NCBI GenBank assembly: GCA_900112995.1
Contig: FONU01000009.1
Location: 62,001-126,000, forward strand
Length of the DNA: 64,000 nt
Source: [Lactobacillus] rogosae
GTDB taxonomy: Bacteria > Bacillota > Clostridia > Lachnospirales > Lachnospiraceae
Reading direction: 5' to 3'
Shown: one piece after another, positions 62,620 through 64,000 of the stretch
Layout of the letters: the number at the start of each line of letters is the position of its first letter
Numbering within the stretch: the stretch's first letter is position 1
Notes under the pieces: model-generated
Told to the model about the DNA's origin: nothing
The model's input: the letters and a program-made list of their open reading frames with translations, nothing else
Database searches by the model: none
Program-made: the position numbers and the translations under genes

Positions 62620-63315
62620 ATGGCTAAGAAGAAATCAGGCATTGTTAAGGCAGCAGTAGGTATTGGTGCGGTAGTAGTTGCTGGTAAAGTTGCATACGAG
62701 AAGTATAAGACAACTAAGAGCCGTTATACAAAGGAAGAACAGGATAGTGCAGATCTTGAGGTCCGCAAATATAATGCAATATGTGAGAAGAAGGTTGTTG
62801 AAGTAGAAGACGAGGAATTTGTTGGCTGTGAGATAAAGTCAGTAGCTTCTAATACAACTCTTGACCTTGGTCTTGCTGTATTTGAAAAAGATGTATACAT
62901 TAATTTTGAAAGTGTATGCAGTAATGTCACAATCATTCTTCCAGAGGGTGTTAATGTGGCGTGTGACATAGAAAAGAGAATAGCAGGTGTTCATAATCTT
63001 GTAGAAAATGTTGATGAAGAAGGAATTCATACAGTATATGTAATTGGAAAAGCAACATTAAGCAAGGTTGATATTATTCCTGTTAATTTTTATGTGGACG
63101 ACGATGATGTAGAAGATATATTAGCAGAAGATGATTTTGATGAAGAAGAAGCATTTCCAGAGTCAGGAGATGTAGACGTAAAAGTTATTAACAAGAGCGA
63201 GAAAGAGGCTGTGTCAGAAGAAACAGTTAAGTCAGAAGACGGCTTTAAGCCTGCAGATAACGCTGATACTACTGAGGACAACACAGAAACTATTAATCTT
63301 GAAGAAGTTAAGTAG
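62620..63315 (+). CDS. membrane-anchored protein with LiaF-like C-terminal domain
   Basis: A 231-residue protein. A basic N terminus and one hydrophobic helix (about 7-25), then a coiled segment, then a beta-rich domain at about 60-150 (FVGCEIKSVASNTTLDLGLA, ESVCSNVTIILPEGVNV) that resembles the right-handed beta-helix of LiaF C-terminal / DUF2154-type domains. A very acidic tail follows (DEEEAFPESGDVDVK). LiaF-type domains restrain cell-envelope stress sensors; here no histidine kinase is adjacent. The palindromic promoter suggests it is regulated. Confidence 0.6.
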   Translation: MAKKKSGIVKAAVGIGAVVVAGKVAYEKYKTTKSRYTKEEQDSADLEVRKYNAICEKKVVEVEDEEFVGCEIKSVASNTTLDLGLAVFEKDVYINFESVCSNVTIILPEGVNVACDIEKRIAGVHNLVENVDEEGIHTVYVIGKATLSKVDIIPVNFYVDDDDVEDILAEDDFDEEEAFPESGDVDVKVINKSEKEAVSEETVKSEDGFKPADNADTTEDNTETINLEEVK

Positions 63316-63329
63316 TCAGGATAAAGCGT

Positions 63330-64000
63330 ATGAAGTTCAGGGATAAAATGATTGAATATTTTGATAATATTCCAGAAGGTACGGTTGTAGTTGCTAATGC
63401 AATGTATGAACAGGGATTTACCAGGATGAGCCACGATGCTTTTTTCAGGTCTATAGAAAGACTGTGCGAGGATGGTTACATTTTAAGAGCTGGAAAAGGA
63501 ATGTATATTAAGACATCTGATGGTGATAAGAACATAGAAGAATTACTGCTTAATTATTTCTTTGGAGATAATAACGACAGTGGAATGTTTATAGGCTACA
63601 GGCTGTATAACAAGTATATGATATCATCTTACAAGGGCGATAAGATAGAGCTGTATTCAACTGTGATAAGAACAAGAACCTGTGAGCTTGGCAATATAAT
63701 AGTTAAAAGACCAGAGGTTGATCTGGATTTTGAGAATTCCAAAGTGCTTGAGGCTTTGGAGATTTTGCAGAATTATCATAATATCGAGAATTTAGATAAG
63801 CTGAAGTTTGCAAGGTATGCCAAGCAGTTTGCAGGCAGCTATAATGATGAGGCGGCTGTAAATGTGCTTTTACATATGAAATATAAGAAAAGCACGATAG
63901 CTTTTATGAAGAAGATACTTGATATGTATAAGACACAGAATAGTTTACAGCAGTTTTTAAGCTACGCTTCAGATTATAAAATTCCGGCTGTCCAGAGGAT
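63330..64000 (+). CDS. AbiEi/DUF6088-like protein, 5' part
   Basis: Open from ATG 63330 to the window end (223 codons and continuing). Residues 1-65 form a winged-helix-like domain (MIEYFDNIPEGTVVVANAMY, then GYILRAGKGMYIK), followed by GYRLYNKYMISSYKGDKIEL, as in DUF6088 and the AbiEi antitoxins of type IV toxin-antitoxin systems. Those repress their own operon and neutralise a nucleotidyltransferase toxin (AbiEii). The partner gene would lie outside the window. The site (TCAGGATAAAGCGT) is weak. A housekeeping regulator with the same fold is the alternative. Confidence 0.6.
   Translation, partial: MKFRDKMIEYFDNIPEGTVVVANAMYEQGFTRMSHDAFFRSIERLCEDGYILRAGKGMYIKTSDGDKNIEELLLNYFFGDNNDSGMFIGYRLYNKYMISSYKGDKIELYSTVIRTRTCELGNIIVKRPEVDLDFENSKVLEALEILQNYHNIENLDKLKFARYAKQFAGSYNDEAAVNVLLHMKYKKSTIAFMKKILDMYKTQNSLQQFLSYASDYKIPAVQR

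Overview
The window is low-GC DNA (roughly one third G+C by eye) with dense, mostly plus-strand genes, strong GGAGG-type ribosome binding sites and sigma-A promoters. Gene content (FMN-dependent fabK, HemZ, Rel, DUF438/hemerythrin, phosphoketolase, QueH, Tad-like genes, a YetA/PL26-like rhamnogalacturonan lyase remnant at the left edge) points to an anaerobic Firmicute of the family Lachnospiraceae. A pectin-using Lachnospira / [Eubacterium] eligens-like bacterium is the best guess; this is inference from gene families, not from a database match. No rRNA, tRNA, CRISPR array, insertion sequence or prophage was recognised.

Layout. 1-7.9 kb: end of a YetA-like polysaccharide lyase, a TIM-barrel sugar isomerase, Rel, an MBL hydrolase, HemZ and an unusual NifX-Cys-rich-FKBP fusion. 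8.2-17 kb: a minus-strand FAD oxidoreductase, DUF438-hemerythrin-PAS and HD proteins, AspS, a membrane chemoreceptor, and an esterase lipoprotein behind a MerR-type promoter. 17.1-19.2 kb: glyA and an AlkD-like protein. 19.2-29.1 kb: a complete type II fatty-acid synthesis operon fabH-acpP-fabK-fabD-fabG-fabF-accB-fabZ-accC-accDA, with FabT-like palindromes at its promoter and a duplicated stem-loop exactly the same distance upstream of acpP and fabZ. 30.2-36.4 kb: divergent argG and argC-argJ-argB-argD, followed by an orphan solute-binding lipoprotein. 37.7-39.9 kb: a small DMT-type transporter and an RlmI-like methyltransferase separated by a compositionally odd, highly structured segment (a predicted 123-nt four-way-junction fold plus 53-bp repeats). 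39.8-44.6 kb: a PHP phosphoesterase, a DUF1653 protein, ddl-murF and a small lipoprotein.

45.1-49.1 kb is the most unusual gene cluster. It has a CpaF/TadA-like ATPase and one long protein resembling a TadB-TadC fusion. It also has three tiny single-helix proteins (35-54 aa) sharing an N-terminal E6/G9 signature, and two N-anchored exported proteins. It looks like a reduced or divergent Tad/Flp-type secretion or pilus system lacking an obvious prepilin peptidase and pilotin genes.

49.2-57.6 kb is a ketose/pentose module: PAP2 phosphatase, phosphoketolase, FucI/AraA-type isomerase, xylulokinase, transaldolase-like aldolase and a ROK repressor. Isomerase and kinase would supply xylulose-5-phosphate for phosphoketolase cleavage to acetyl-phosphate and glyceraldehyde-3-phosphate. 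57.6-64 kb: a DUF2079 membrane protein, two PLP aminotransferases (one hisC), queH, a LiaF-like C-terminal-domain protein behind a palindromic promoter, and the start of an AbiEi/DUF6088-like protein cut by the window edge.

Start codons were chosen from ribosome binding sites. Several genes (xfp, isomerase, xylB, accDA) have an in-frame ATG inside a recurrent GAAATG(A/G)GG leader, and the true start lies a few codons downstream.
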